Positions 36,919-46,639 are shown, numbered from the stretch's first letter. The stretch is DNA of 64,000 nt from CAIWTU01 sp963815135 (GCA_963815135.1 CAWFFO010000006.1:248001-312000), one strand, 5' to 3'. The notes: generated by a model not told the origin, from the letters alone. Made by a program: numbers and translations.

Positions 36919-37030
36919 ACCGTAAAGATCAAAGAAAAATAGAAAAAGTTTATAATATTAGAAACCTGACAGCTTTATAATAATATAAACTTGTTTATAG
37001 TATTATAAACAAGTTTATAAATGTATAAAC
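36903..37030. repeat. Five 18-bp palindromic repeats (iteron-like)
   Basis: Copies of GTTTATARTATTATAAAC or close variants start at 36903, 36948, 36973, 36993 and 37013. Each is itself nearly palindromic. The last three are spaced 20 bases apart, about two helical turns, as expected for co-operative protein binding. They fill the gap between the 112-residue protein and the OLD-family nuclease. Confidence 0.75.
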
Positions 37031-37127
37031 CCGGTTCTAACCGGTGAATAATGAGTTGGCCCAGTAAAGTAAGTGCAAGTCTGCCATTTTCTTGAATACC
37101 CACCGATTAACCACGATTGGAGGAGTG

Positions 37128-38945
37128 ATGAAATATCAGTATTTTGAAATTGAGAATTTTAAAGGGATTGAAAAAATAAAACTTGATCTCAATAAAGCAC
37201 CTGACCAACGGGTTTTTACATTAGTCGGTCTCAACGAAAGTGGAAAGACAACCATTCTTGACGCAATAAACTTCTTTACTTATGGCTCAGAAAAAATGGA
37301 GCCAGTAAAGCTTAGCAATTATGCAACGAATAACTATCATGCTCTGATTCCGATGAGCAAAAGGGACAATTTCAACGGTAAAGTCAGAGTCGCTGTGAGA
37401 GTTCAGCCAAACGAATCTGATGAAAAAGCAATAGAAAAATTTGCACGAAATGAATTAGGACTGAAAAGCTTTTCAAGGGTTGGTGTATTTACAATCAGCC
37501 AAGAGTACACCTTTAAGGATTCAGCCTATGTATCGAATGTTTCAATATGGACGATTAACCTCAAAGGTAGAAAACCAAAACAAAGAAATGAAAAAAGCAT
37601 TACAAAATTTAGTGATCCGACTACTTGGGCAAAGCTTGTCAATTTTATAGGCAAATTGTTGCCAAGGATTATATATTTCCCTAACTTTCTTTTTGATTTT
37701 CCTGACAAAATATACCTTGATGCCGTCGAAAAAAACACAGAGAAACATAAGTTTTACAGTGCAGTTGTTCAGGACATATTAGACTCCTTAGGTACTGGTG
37801 CAAACATTGAGACACATATACTCGCTAGGGCCAAAAGCGGCAAACCAGATGAAAAGAAAAATCTTAGCAGTTTGCTTTTGAAAATGAGTAGGCATGTCAC
37901 AGAAGTAGTGTTTGGTGCCTGGAGTGAAATATTTAAAAGAAGGTTAAACAAAGAGATAGCTATTACATTTGATATTGATGAGACAGGAAATGTATATCTA
38001 GAATTCAACGTAATAGATTCAGATGGAGAATATCTTGTAAGTGACAGGTCTCTCGGATTCAGGTGGTTTTTTGTTTTCTTCTTGCTGACACACTTCAGAA
38101 GATACCGAAAGGGATCATCAGACAATGTTATCTTTTTGTTCGATGAGCCAGCTTCAAATTTGCATTCTTCAGCGCAAAATCAACTACTCAAAAGCTTGGA
38201 ACGGCTTACTGAAAATTGTATTGTAATTTACACAACACATAGTCATCACTTAATAAATCCGGATTGGCTAGAGGGTGCTTTTGTTGTAGTTAATTCAGGT
38301 CTCAACTATGATTCAGAAATCGAAGAATATAATGCCAAGAAAACGATAATCAACGTTCAAAGCTATCGAAAGTTTGCAACCGAATATCCAGATCAAACAA
38401 GTTATTTCCAGCCCATTCTCGACGTTCTTAATTACTGCCCATCTAAATTAGAACTTATACCAAATGTTGCCATGGTCGAAGGAAAAAATGATTTTTATGT
38501 TTTAAATTACATGGCAAAGCAACTCGATACGCATGTTCACATTCTTCCCTGCACGGGAGCCGAGAGCATGGGGGTATTTTTAACTCTCTACATTGGATGG
38601 GGTAGGCAGTTTGTGGTGGTTTTAGACTCTGACAAGAAAGGAAGAGAGTCGAAATCAGCATATATTGCTGACTATGGAATAGCCGTTGAAGATAGGGTCT
38701 TTACGCTTAAAGATATAAATGAAGTATGGAATAATCATGATCTTGAACATCTATTTAGAAAAGATGAGCTTCTTGCTATTCAGAAACGTTGCTATCCTGA
38801 TGCAAAGAAATACACCAAAACTCAATTTAACCGCGCAATACAGGAACTTTATATAAAGAATCAAGCAATTGATCTGTCGGCTGAAACCATTACGAACTTT
38901 CATAATTTATTCAAATTTATTCTCGGCAAGATAAGTAATGGATGA
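37128..38945 (+). CDS. OLD-family ATPase/TOPRIM nuclease (possible defence gene)
   Basis: A 605-residue protein with an SMC/RecF-like ATPase: Walker A GLNESGKTT (about 34-42), Walker B VIFLFDEPASNLH and a switch histidine in TTHSHHLI. A TOPRIM domain follows with its glutamate in MVEGKNDFYVL and the acidic D-x-D in VVVLDSDKKG. This is the domain order of OLD nucleases, several of which act in phage defence (Gabija GajA and relatives). No UvrD-like or other partner gene is adjacent. Base composition is AT-rich against the host. The ATG at 37128 follows GGAGG; upstream ATGs lack a site. Confidence 0.85.
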   Translation: MKYQYFEIENFKGIEKIKLDLNKAPDQRVFTLVGLNESGKTTILDAINFFTYGSEKMEPVKLSNYATNNYHALIPMSKRDNFNGKVRVAVRVQPNESDEKAIEKFARNELGLKSFSRVGVFTISQEYTFKDSAYVSNVSIWTINLKGRKPKQRNEKSITKFSDPTTWAKLVNFIGKLLPRIIYFPNFLFDFPDKIYLDAVEKNTEKHKFYSAVVQDILDSLGTGANIETHILARAKSGKPDEKKNLSSLLLKMSRHVTEVVFGAWSEIFKRRLNKEIAITFDIDETGNVYLEFNVIDSDGEYLVSDRSLGFRWFFVFFLLTHFRRYRKGSSDNVIFLFDEPASNLHSSAQNQLLKSLERLTENCIVIYTTHSHHLINPDWLEGAFVVVNSGLNYDSEIEEYNAKKTIINVQSYRKFATEYPDQTSYFQPILDVLNYCPSKLELIPNVAMVEGKNDFYVLNYMAKQLDTHVHILPCTGAESMGVFLTLYIGWGRQFVVVLDSDKKGRESKSAYIADYGIAVEDRVFTLKDINEVWNNHDLEHLFRKDELLAIQKRCYPDAKKYTKTQFNRAIQELYIKNQAIDLSAETITNFHNLFKFILGKISNG

Positions 38946-39144
38946 GAATTTGTCTCTATGACCCCATCTGGGACGTAGTCATTTTGTCGATTCTAGCAAC
39001 GTAACTACTTGATTACGTGTGTTTCACTCAACAAAAGATGGGAAGATTTTCTGAAACTATCAAGGAAGTTCCCAACCAAACCATAGGACCTGCCGAAAAA
39101 CCTTGCAGGTCAATGGCTGGCGCGTTATATTCAGGAATAATTAC

Positions 39145-39498
39145 ATGAAACAAAAAAAGACACTCCTTTGGCGCCTTAACGTAATCCTTATTTCCCTTTT
39201 CCTCGCGACCTTGGCACTCATATTTACAGGCAAATGGGCTTTGGGCGGGCTTGCAGCAATATCTGTGGCAGCTGTTGGCATTCGATGGCATCGCGAATTA
39301 AAGGATGAGCTTGTAATTTACCATCTAAAGAGACACAACGGCACAATGACAAAATCGGAACTTTCGGAAGTGCTGCCGAAATTTGAAACGGCCACCTTGT
39401 TTCGGCTTAAACAGAAACAAATCATAGACGTTGATGATGAAATCATACGCCTCACCAATCCAGACCAACTCTGTACGTTTGGCCGATGCAGAATATAA
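39145..39498 (+). CDS. Small membrane protein with possible winged-helix tail
   Basis: A 117-residue protein: a basic N-terminus, two adjacent hydrophobic helices (LNVILISLFLATLALIF, ALGGLAAISVAAVGI) and a soluble C-terminal part (HNGTMTKSELSEVLPKFETATLFRLKQKQIIDVDDEIIRL) that looks like a winged helix-turn-helix. I do not recognise a family. The ATG has AGGA eight bases upstream. It ends at the attC-like stem that carries the group II intron. Confidence 0.6.
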   Translation: MKQKKTLLWRLNVILISLFLATLALIFTGKWALGGLAAISVAAVGIRWHRELKDELVIYHLKRHNGTMTKSELSEVLPKFETATLFRLKQKQIIDVDDEIIRLTNPDQLCTFGRCRI

Positions 39499-39554
39499 CC
39501 AGGCAGATTCACCTGACCGAAAAAGCCGTCAGGTGATCTCCCACGACGTTGTCG
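39493..39554 (+). repeat. attC-like site interrupted by the group II intron
   Basis: ATATAAC and a later GTT bracket a foldable stem: TCACCTGAC and GTCAGGTGA pair perfectly, with AGAT/ATCT extending it past a bulged T, like the extrahelical base of attC. The intron's 5' end lies at or next to the GTT core. The right half-site is therefore broken and the call is tentative. Confidence 0.45.
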
Positions 39555-41591
39555 CGCCAAGCGAAGCTTGGCGTATCTAGCAGGGTGAAAGTCCCTGTCA
39601 GGTAAGGGTTAGCCACCCACCTGTATCGAGCCTTGCGCCTGTTGCGGAGTCGGGAAGGATTCCGGCGAACAAAACAGGTGAAGCGTAGGCAGAGAATCCT
39701 GTAGGCCGTAGGGGAGACCGCGCTCCCTGAAGTGCTGGTACAGCTTCGAAATAGGGGTTGTTGCGGATGCCGAGGGTCTTAACGGTCCCGAAGGCAACAC
39801 AAGATCAACCGTAATGGCAAGGTTGATTGCGATCCGTCGGAGTCCACAGGCCGTGGCATGCAGGAAGAGATACGTCAGGAACTTGGGAAGCCCCATAGAC
39901 TCCTGCCGGTTGGAAGGTTGCAACAAGGTATACGGATATTGAGGCACGTATCGGGGAAACCCTGAAACACGCTAGGCCGGAACCTGACGAGCGACACGGA
40001 ACACCGAAACAGGGAGGCGAGGTATAACCGTGAAAGGGGAAGCCCGCCGTATGTCATGGGGTGTCTTATCAGGCATAGTACTCAGAGCGTGGGAAAGCCA
40101 CGTACACGCCTGCTGATGCAGGCATGGGGAAGGACCTGACGGAAGTACGCAGCCCGTAAAGGAAACTTATGCCGGACACAGTCGGACTGGAAAAACATAA
40201 GCCAACCTCACTGCGGGGAATAGCAGAGAAGGCGAAAGCAGACAAGCAACACCGCTTTCGGGACCTCTACCGGGAACTGAACGCCGGATTTCTTCTTACC
40301 TGCTGGCGCGATCTGAACAAGAACGCCTCCAGCGGGGTAGACAAGGTAACGGCGGAAGAATATGCGAAAGACTTGCATTACAACATTCAGAACTTGGCCG
40401 AGCGACTGAAAGGAAAGAAGTACCGGGCGAAACTGGTAAGGCGGTGCTGGATTCCCAAGGAAAACGGGAAAGAAAGACCGCTGGGGATACCGGCGCTGGA
40501 AGACAAACTCGTGCAGCTGGCATGTTCGAAGCTGCTGACTGCCATCTATGAGCAGGACTTTCTGGATAGTAGTTACGGCTATCGGCCCGAACGATGTGCG
40601 AAGCATGCGGTCCAAGACCTCACCTTCGACCTTCAGTACGGGAGCTATGGCTACATCGTCGAAGCTGATATCAAAGGCTTCTTCGATCACATGGACCATG
40701 ACTGGCTGCTGAAGATGCTGAGTTTGCGGATAGATGACCGGGCCTTCCTCAATCTGATCCGGAAATGGCTGAAAGCCGGCATACTGGAAACCGATGGCAC
40801 TATCATCCACCCGGACACCGGCACCCCCCAAGGGGGGATTGTCTCACCGGTCCTGGCTAACGTGTATCTGCACTTTGCCATGGATCTATGGTTCGAAAAG
40901 GTCATCAAACCCAAGTGCAAAGGCGATGCGCGCATCTGCCGCTATGCCGATGACTGGGTTTGCGCCTTTCAGCTACGAGACGAAGCGCAACGGTTTTACC
41001 GGGAACTGCCGAAGAGGCTGAAGAAATTCCACCTTGAGACAGCCGCCGAGAAAACCAAAATACTGCGCTTCAGTCGTTTCCATCCGGGCATGGAGCGGCG
41101 GTTCACTTTTCTTGGATTTGAATTCTTCTGGATGAAAGACCGGGAAGGAGAACCACGCGTCAAACGCCGCACGTCCCGCAAGAAGCTGCAAGGGGCATGC
41201 AAACGGATAAAAGCATGGATCAAGTCGAACCGACATCTGCCGAGAGGTGAATTCTTCAAAGGATTGAATGCAAGGTTAGTTGGTCACTACAACTACTACG
41301 GGGTGAGAGGAAACTTTTGGTCGCTGAAAGACTTCTTCAAGACAGTAAGAGAGTCAGCATACAAATGGCTCAATCGGAGAGGTGGCAAGCGAAAAAGTTT
41401 CGCCTGGGAAAAGTTTGACCAGATTCTCGAACGGGTAAAGATAGCCTGGCCACGGATAACTGAAGTCAGCCGACGAAGATACGCTTGAAAGCACGCGCTT
41501 CACGCGGAAGCGAGTACGACCGAGGAACCGGATGCGGGAAAACCGCACGTCCGGGACTGTGCGGGGGGTGCCGGGTAACCGGCATTCCTAC
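39551..41591 (+). mobile_element. Group II intron with encoded reverse transcriptase
   Basis: A retroelement of about 2.04 kb. The 5' end is near GTCGCGCCAAGCG, with a typical early domain I. The maturase gene lies in domain IV. Domain V is recognisable at 41525-41557 (GGATGCGG, GAAA-like loop, CCGCACGTCC) and domain VI runs to about 41591 (ending CCTAC). The base triplet that is AGC in most domain V sequences reads AAC here. The exact 5' boundary is uncertain by a few bases: a second partial copy at 49350 shares GTT-A/G-TCGCGCC. Confidence 0.85.
40169..41488 (+). CDS. ltrA: Group II intron reverse transcriptase/maturase
   Basis: A 439-residue intron-encoded protein. RT domain blocks are in order (SSGVDKVTAEEY, RPLGIPALEDKLVQ, YGYRPERCAKHAV, VEADIKGFFDHMDH, GTPQGGIVSPVLANVYLH), with the intact catalytic YADD in CRYADDWV, then a maturase (domain X) region. 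There is no C-terminal HNH endonuclease domain, so it would use nicked or hairpin DNA for mobility, as do group IIC and some other introns. The protein looks complete. Confidence 0.93.
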   Translation: MPDTVGLEKHKPTSLRGIAEKAKADKQHRFRDLYRELNAGFLLTCWRDLNKNASSGVDKVTAEEYAKDLHYNIQNLAERLKGKKYRAKLVRRCWIPKENGKERPLGIPALEDKLVQLACSKLLTAIYEQDFLDSSYGYRPERCAKHAVQDLTFDLQYGSYGYIVEADIKGFFDHMDHDWLLKMLSLRIDDRAFLNLIRKWLKAGILETDGTIIHPDTGTPQGGIVSPVLANVYLHFAMDLWFEKVIKPKCKGDARICRYADDWVCAFQLRDEAQRFYRELPKRLKKFHLETAAEKTKILRFSRFHPGMERRFTFLGFEFFWMKDREGEPRVKRRTSRKKLQGACKRIKAWIKSNRHLPRGEFFKGLNARLVGHYNYYGVRGNFWSLKDFFKTVRESAYKWLNRRGGKRKSFAWEKFDQILERVKIAWPRITEVSRRRYA

Positions 41592-42257
41592 CGCGGAGTT
41601 TAGGGATCCAAAATGAAGACGCGGTTCGGCATCATTAAATACGTTCTTTTGGCACTCTTGGTGGCTGCGTCAGTGACTGCATACGCATATGCTTATATAG
41701 TCAGATGCGCTCTTATTGATTATTCAGGATTTACTCAAATTTCGGGCAATTTGTATGTTTCGTACAAGCTACCTCAAGGTTCACATCAAGAAATAGAGGC
41801 ACTGCTTCGAGATGCTCGTTCCCGCATTACCGGGCACTATGGCACGCCCAGGGCAAATCCGGTGATTGTCGTGGTTAGCGATCAACAAGAGGCTAATGAT
41901 TACGGCATATACGATGCCCCGGGGAAGCTGTTTTTTACTCCATGGAACAATTATCTAGTGTTGAATTACAAAAGAAAGAGCGTTGATGTCGCTGCGCATG
42001 AGCTGGTTCATGCTGAAATAGTAGACCGCCTGGGTTATTTCCGACGCCAATATTCTATCCCTGTTTGGTTCGTGACCAACGTCAATTACTTTTTCCGGTG
42101 AACGACAATTATAATTCCCGTCGTATTGCCTCACTTTAAAATCTAACCAAGAGGAGATATTTGACGAGGGTCATCTTGGTTTTTGTTGTATTTGGAAAGA
42201 CAGCCGAAACCGAGGGAGCCCGTAGGGCGACCGAAGTTTCGGCTGTCAAACGAACCT

Positions 42258-42508
42258 CTATTCGTGCTGTTTTATGAGCTGCTTTGCCTTTTTGTGGCTA
42301 TAGCCGATATCAGCCCTCGACAGGTCATACAGCCAGACTGGATAGCTGCTATCGGGTTTCTTGATCAGAAGTCCGCCGTTGAAATCAGTGATTGCGGAAA
42401 CAGTCTGGGCGTTCTGCCGTATTCGAACCAGGTCGTATTGTCGTCCGTAAACTCCACTTCGAGCGTTTCCAGTCGTCCTTTTTGAGGGTTATATACTGTC
42501 AATTCCAT
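42258..42508 (-). CDS. IS21 passenger small gene (one apparent frameshift)
   Basis: Just past istB, an ATG at 42508 opens MELTVYNPQKGRLETLEVEFTDD; a neighbouring frame continues as LVRIRQNAQTVSAITDF...KQHE to a stop at 42258. One missing base, likely an A in GACAAT near 42440, would join them into about 83 residues. I know no function; it is inside the element and may be an accessory gene. Confidence 0.45.
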
Positions 42509-42511
42509 ATG

Positions 42512-43324
42512 TTATAAGCTCCTTGGCTCTGTGTTATGTTCCACGGATTCAGGTTGAACGGAAACTGCTTCCTTTGTTTTCCGGGATTGCTCCAATCGGT
42601 AGCTGGACAAATTCAGCTCCAGGATGACGCTGTGATGGACCAACCGGTCAATCGCTGCCGCCGTGGTCATAGGGTCTTTAAAGATCTGCTCCCATTTTGA
42701 GAACGGTAAATTGCTGGTGATCATGACACTGCTTCGCTCATAGCGGTCGGCGAGAAGCGTGAAGAGAACTTCCATCTCTTCCCGACTTTGTTGCACGTAG
42801 CCGATGTCGTCAATGATCAGCGCCTCATACTTTCCATACTGCTTGAGAACACGCGCCAGCTTCAGGTCCCGTTTCGCGATCAGCAGTTCCTGCACCAGCA
42901 GGTTGCACGGCATGAAGCGGATCTGCCGCCCTTGGTGAATCAACTCCTGGGCGATGGCGCACAAGAGGTGGGTCTTGCCGCTGCCGGGATTGCCAAAGGC
43001 CAGTACGTTTTCTCTATGAGCGAGAAAGTCTCCTTTTAGAAGGAGAGCAAGCTGTGTATCCAACTTTCGTGGCAGACGCTTGCGGTCGAAGGCTTGCAGG
43101 CTTTTCTCCAGCGGGAGTTTTGAATCTCTGAGAAGCCGGGCAATGCGTTTGTTTTGCCGATCCTCGCATTCATGCACGGCTAATTCATAGAGATAGGTTT
43201 CGTAATCCCAGTTATCCCGCCGGGCATTGATGGCCTCATCCTGGTAGCAGCGCCGCACGGTGGGCAGGTGCAGGTCTTTGAGACAGCGCTCCAGACGACC
43301 GGACTTTTCTCCCTCAAGCTGCAT
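42512..43324 (-). CDS. istB: IS21-family helper ATPase IstB
   Basis: A 270-residue AAA+ ATPase that assists transposition. Walker A is GNPGSGKTHLL, Walker B IIDDIGYVQQ and sensor region VMITSNLPFSKWEQIF. The start ATG at 43324 follows GAGGGGG; it overlaps the end of istA by 11 bases, as usual for this family. An ATG five codons earlier has the site on the wrong side. Confidence 0.93.
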   Translation of the reverse strand: MQLEGEKSGRLERCLKDLHLPTVRRCYQDEAINARRDNWDYETYLYELAVHECEDRQNKRIARLLRDSKLPLEKSLQAFDRKRLPRKLDTQLALLLKGDFLAHRENVLAFGNPGSGKTHLLCAIAQELIHQGRQIRFMPCNLLVQELLIAKRDLKLARVLKQYGKYEALIIDDIGYVQQSREEMEVLFTLLADRYERSSVMITSNLPFSKWEQIFKDPMTTAAAIDRLVHHSVILELNLSSYRLEQSRKTKEAVSVQPESVEHNTEPRSL

Positions 43325-44798
43325 GAGCCACCCCCTCATTCAGCAGGAGACGATCATATGCCGCCAGATCCACCTGGGTGATACTGACTTCCATTACAGG
43401 TGCCGGCTGCTGTTTGTTAAGGATTTGCTCCACGGCACAGGCGGTAATCGGCTGCCGGCCGCAAAGCTCGGCAAGAGCCGTGGTCACGGCCGTCTCGCTC
43501 TCTGTGGCCGCCATGCGCAGTATTTTCAGGTATTCCCGGACGGCCTGCCGCTGTGTATGCCGCTCTTTAAGTTCATCATAGGCCAGACGGAAATAGCTGC
43601 CGGGAAACATCTCTTCCCGGTAGCGGTAGTTCTCGAACGCCCCAGGCTTGCGTTCCAGTTGGTCGATCATATGTCGGTAATTGATGAGATGCCGGTTTTC
43701 CCCGCGCAGGCGGGGAAGTCTGTCCACGCTTTTCTGGGCATAGAAAAGATCGAGATGTTCGGCAAAAAGATGCACCTGTATGGTTTCGCCGATAAGTCTG
43801 CTCTCCACCGAGTAGACGTTGTGGTTGACGCGGATGGTGCTGCTGGGTCCGACGCTGACGGAGAGGCGCTTGCAGCTTTCCAGGCGCTGCTCCGGAAGTC
43901 TGCGCAAGACCCTCTGTTCTTCCAGAAACCGTTCGCTACGGCCCTTGTTTAATCCGGCAAACAGTTTCTTCAGAAACAGTTTATAGTCGTCGAGAGTGGC
44001 AAAGTCAGCGCTTCCTCGAAGAAGCAGAGCCTGCTTAACCGCTTTCTTGAGTCGATAGTTGCGCTGTTCAACATCACCGTTTTCATTGGGGCTTGCGGCC
44101 TGCGTTTTACGCCCGTTCATGACGTAATGCCTGAGCAGAGCCTGGTAGCGCTGGGTGAATTCATCGGGATGCAGAGCCTTTTGCACCGCCGCCGTCAGCC
44201 GGTCTGTCTGGTGGGCATGCGGCACCCCACCCAACTCCCACAGAGCAGCCTGAAGTCCTTCGCTGAGGCTTTCAAAGCTTTCGGAGAAACAGATGCTGCC
44301 GGTTTCCCAGTTGGAATAGGTCAGCACAAAATGATACAGCAGATGATCGAACGGCTGGTTTGCAATGGTGATTCCCAGCTTTCCCATATGCGTGTAATCC
44401 GACTGGGCCAATTCGCCGGGATGGTGCAGTTGAGGAAAGAAGATTTCCTGGGAAGGCCCTTCCAGGGCACGCCAGCGCTTTATCCGCCGCTGAAGGGTCC
44501 TTAGCTGCCCATCGGAGAACTTGCCGGGTAAGCGGGCCTGCAAGTCATCGAAAATCGTCTTTGCTTCCAGACCGGGATTTACAGCGAGTTTTTCACGGAT
44601 CTCGTCCCAAATGTCTTCAAAGGGATCAGGCCGCGTGCGCCACGTGCGCTCTTTCTTGAGCTCACTCGGCAATTTGCCGGTTTTTAGGTACTTTCGCGCC
44701 GTTTTTTCATCCATTCCGGATTTGGCTGCGGCTACAGCCAGAGTTTCTTCTGTTTGCATCAGCTTGAATAACCTCCTTACCTGTTGATCAGTTACCAT
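43314..44798 (-). CDS. istA: IS21-family transposase IstA
   Basis: A 494-residue DDE transposase. An N-terminal helix-turn-helix (TLAVAAAKSGMDEKTARKYL) precedes the catalytic core: aspartate in AQSDYTHMG, aspartate in HQTDRLTAAV and glutamate in NENGDVEQ. A C-terminal beta-barrel region follows. The frame is complete, so the element may be active. The ATG at 44798 has AAGG nine bases upstream. Confidence 0.92.
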   Translation of the reverse strand: MVTDQQVRRLFKLMQTEETLAVAAAKSGMDEKTARKYLKTGKLPSELKKERTWRTRPDPFEDIWDEIREKLAVNPGLEAKTIFDDLQARLPGKFSDGQLRTLQRRIKRWRALEGPSQEIFFPQLHHPGELAQSDYTHMGKLGITIANQPFDHLLYHFVLTYSNWETGSICFSESFESLSEGLQAALWELGGVPHAHQTDRLTAAVQKALHPDEFTQRYQALLRHYVMNGRKTQAASPNENGDVEQRNYRLKKAVKQALLLRGSADFATLDDYKLFLKKLFAGLNKGRSERFLEEQRVLRRLPEQRLESCKRLSVSVGPSSTIRVNHNVYSVESRLIGETIQVHLFAEHLDLFYAQKSVDRLPRLRGENRHLINYRHMIDQLERKPGAFENYRYREEMFPGSYFRLAYDELKERHTQRQAVREYLKILRMAATESETAVTTALAELCGRQPITACAVEQILNKQQPAPVMEVSITQVDLAAYDRLLLNEGVAHAA

Positions 44799-45029
44799 CC
44801 ATGCCATCCTTTTTCCGAAGATGGCGGATAGTTTACAATTCCCTTAAATTTCGGGAATTATAATTGTCGTCAGGCGGGAGTTTTAATTGTCGCTCATCAG
44901 GTTCGATGAGGGGGCAGCTATGCAGGTGGATTTTCGCCCTCGATATCGGGTTAATCCTAACGCATTTGATGAATCAGAGATTCAGAGAGTCGAGACGCTA
45001 AATTCCCCCAATCAATTTTGGGGCGCTAG

Positions 45030-46639
45030 GAGTCTGTCGGACTTGACTCCTCCGCTGACTGACCTGAACAGGTAGCAAGCCCGAGCTGATACAATTTATT
45101 TGGTTCATAGTTTCACCTGCACCACCCCATTTCTGGAGGTCCGTGCAGACAATCCTCCCAATTAGAGGAGGGAAAATGTTCTTTGTCAATCTATGCGGTC
45201 AAAGCCAATTTCAATGTATGCAGCCTTTTGATGTTCCAGGCCATGCAGACAAGGTTCCATTCACCTTGTGCAGCTTCAAGCCCGCGCATCATAAAACGCC
45301 GGAAGCTCATCACTTCCTTGATGATGCCGAAGACCGGCTCTGATGTAACCTTGCGCAGCCTGTAAACTGTCTTGCCTGCCGTTGTCTTTAGCCGGTGCGT
45401 CATCCTGGCCACTGAATCTGCGTTCTCCGGTAATGGTGGAGGCTCACGAAATCGGTCCCATAAAGACTGGTTGTGATGCTCCCGGTCCGCGGCAATGTAT
45501 GGAGTTATTTCCTTGTTCTCACAGGCCGTTACGTTGTTTTCGCTGAAATAGCCGCTATCGGCAATCAGTTCCGTGACGATGCCAAGCTCTTTCGGCAACG
45601 CCGCAAGATTCTCCAGGGTCGGCTTCAGTTCCTGCTTGTCGTTGGGTTGCTGCGTGACATGGGCAGAGAGAATCAGTTTGGATGTTGTATCAACGCCCGC
45701 CTGGGCATTGTAAGCTTGCTCGAAACCGCCACCGGAGACTGGCATGATGCGGGACTCTTCATCAGTCAGATTGACTTGGTCCTTGGCCATGGGGCCTGGT
45801 TTCGGAGGCTTGGGCTCTTTGCCACGTGGTTTCTTGCCGGTTTGTTGTTCTTTTTTGGCCCGCTTGGCGAGCTTTTCTTCGTACTCTTTCTGTTCACGGT
45901 CATGACGTTCGGCAGCTCGGCGCTCGATCTCGGCCTTGGCGGCGGCAATTGCTGAAAGGCGCTTCTCGCGATGCTCAAGTTCCTCGGGAATGCTCATCCC
46001 GTCCGGGGTATCGCTATGGTCGGCATCTTCCGCTTTCTTGAGCAGTTCGGCAACTTCGATCTTTAACTGTGCCTCCAGCTTGCAAGCATGTTCGTAACTC
46101 AGGGCTTTGTGCTTGGAAGCATTTGCGTTGATCTTGCTCCCGTCCAGGCTGACGCTTCCCAGTTTCAATAATTTCATCTGGTTCGCTATCAGCAGAATCT
46201 GGACGAAACATTCTTTGATTTGCGGTGAAAAACGCCGCCGAAAATTGGCAATGGTGTCATGGTCCGGATGGGTATTGGCAGCAACATAGCGAAACGCTAC
46301 TGAGTCGTACGTATTGCGCTCCAGCTTGCGACTGGAGAAGACTCCGGTGGCATAGCCGTAAAACAGAAGAGCAACCAGCATTTCCGGGTTATATGGTTGA
46401 GAGCCACGACCAGCATAGGACTTTTTCAAAGAGCTAAGGTCGAGTTGCTCTACGATCTCGACCACAAAACGGGCCAGGTGCCCTTCGGGCAGCCAGTCCT
46501 GCAATGATGGTGGAAGCAGGTACTGTGTCTCCCGGTCACATTCGACAAATTTTACTGACATCTCGCTCAACTCCTGATGTAGCAAGGTTTCAAAGCTGAG
46601 CGAGTATAACACATTACGTCGGAAAAGTCCGACAGACTC
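45030..46639 (-). mobile_element. IS1182-family insertion element
   Basis: Length 1610 bases with a CTAG target duplication (45026-45029 and 46640-46643). The terminal inverted repeats GAGTCTGTCGGACTT are exact at both ends. One transposase gene is read leftward. A 160-base tail at the left end is non-coding. Confidence 0.9.
45191..46561 (-). CDS. IS1182-family transposase
   Basis: A 456-residue DDE transposase. The N-terminal domain starts near YLLPPSLQDWLPEGHLARFVVEIVEQLDL; aspartates are visible in LGSVSLDGSKIN and ELIADSGYFSENN, and a late glutamate in SEPVFGIIKEVMSFRRF. A charged, lysine/glutamate-rich insert separates the acidic residues, as in IS1182 members. Start chosen at 46561, nine bases after AGGAG. 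Confidence 0.92.
   Translation of the reverse strand: MSVKFVECDRETQYLLPPSLQDWLPEGHLARFVVEIVEQLDLSSLKKSYAGRGSQPYNPEMLVALLFYGYATGVFSSRKLERNTYDSVAFRYVAANTHPDHDTIANFRRRFSPQIKECFVQILLIANQMKLLKLGSVSLDGSKINANASKHKALSYEHACKLEAQLKIEVAELLKKAEDADHSDTPDGMSIPEELEHREKRLSAIAAAKAEIERRAAERHDREQKEYEEKLAKRAKKEQQTGKKPRGKEPKPPKPGPMAKDQVNLTDEESRIMPVSGGGFEQAYNAQAGVDTTSKLILSAHVTQQPNDKQELKPTLENLAALPKELGIVTELIADSGYFSENNVTACENKEITPYIAADREHHNQSLWDRFREPPPLPENADSVARMTHRLKTTAGKTVYRLRKVTSEPVFGIIKEVMSFRRFMMRGLEAAQGEWNLVCMAWNIKRLHTLKLALTA

Larger units (their letters stand above)
42073..44899 (-). mobile_element. IS21-family insertion element
   Basis: Length 2827 bases, flanked by a 6-bp target duplication GGTTCG (42067-42072 and 44900-44905). 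Ends begin TGA and end TCA. Each end carries two related blocks; the inner ones (ACAATTATAATTCCCG and complement) are identical, matching the multiple terminal repeats of IS21. It contains istA, istB and a short third frame, all read leftward. Confidence 0.92.

Noticed and set aside
37031..37062. TTCTAAC followed by GTTGGCC as an attC site
   Set aside because: Only about 20 bases apart, too short for attC, and the right core does not fit GTTRRRY.
38998..39022. ACGTAA/TTACGT hairpin after the OLD gene as terminator or attC
   Set aside because: Stem is only six pairs, without T-run or core sites.
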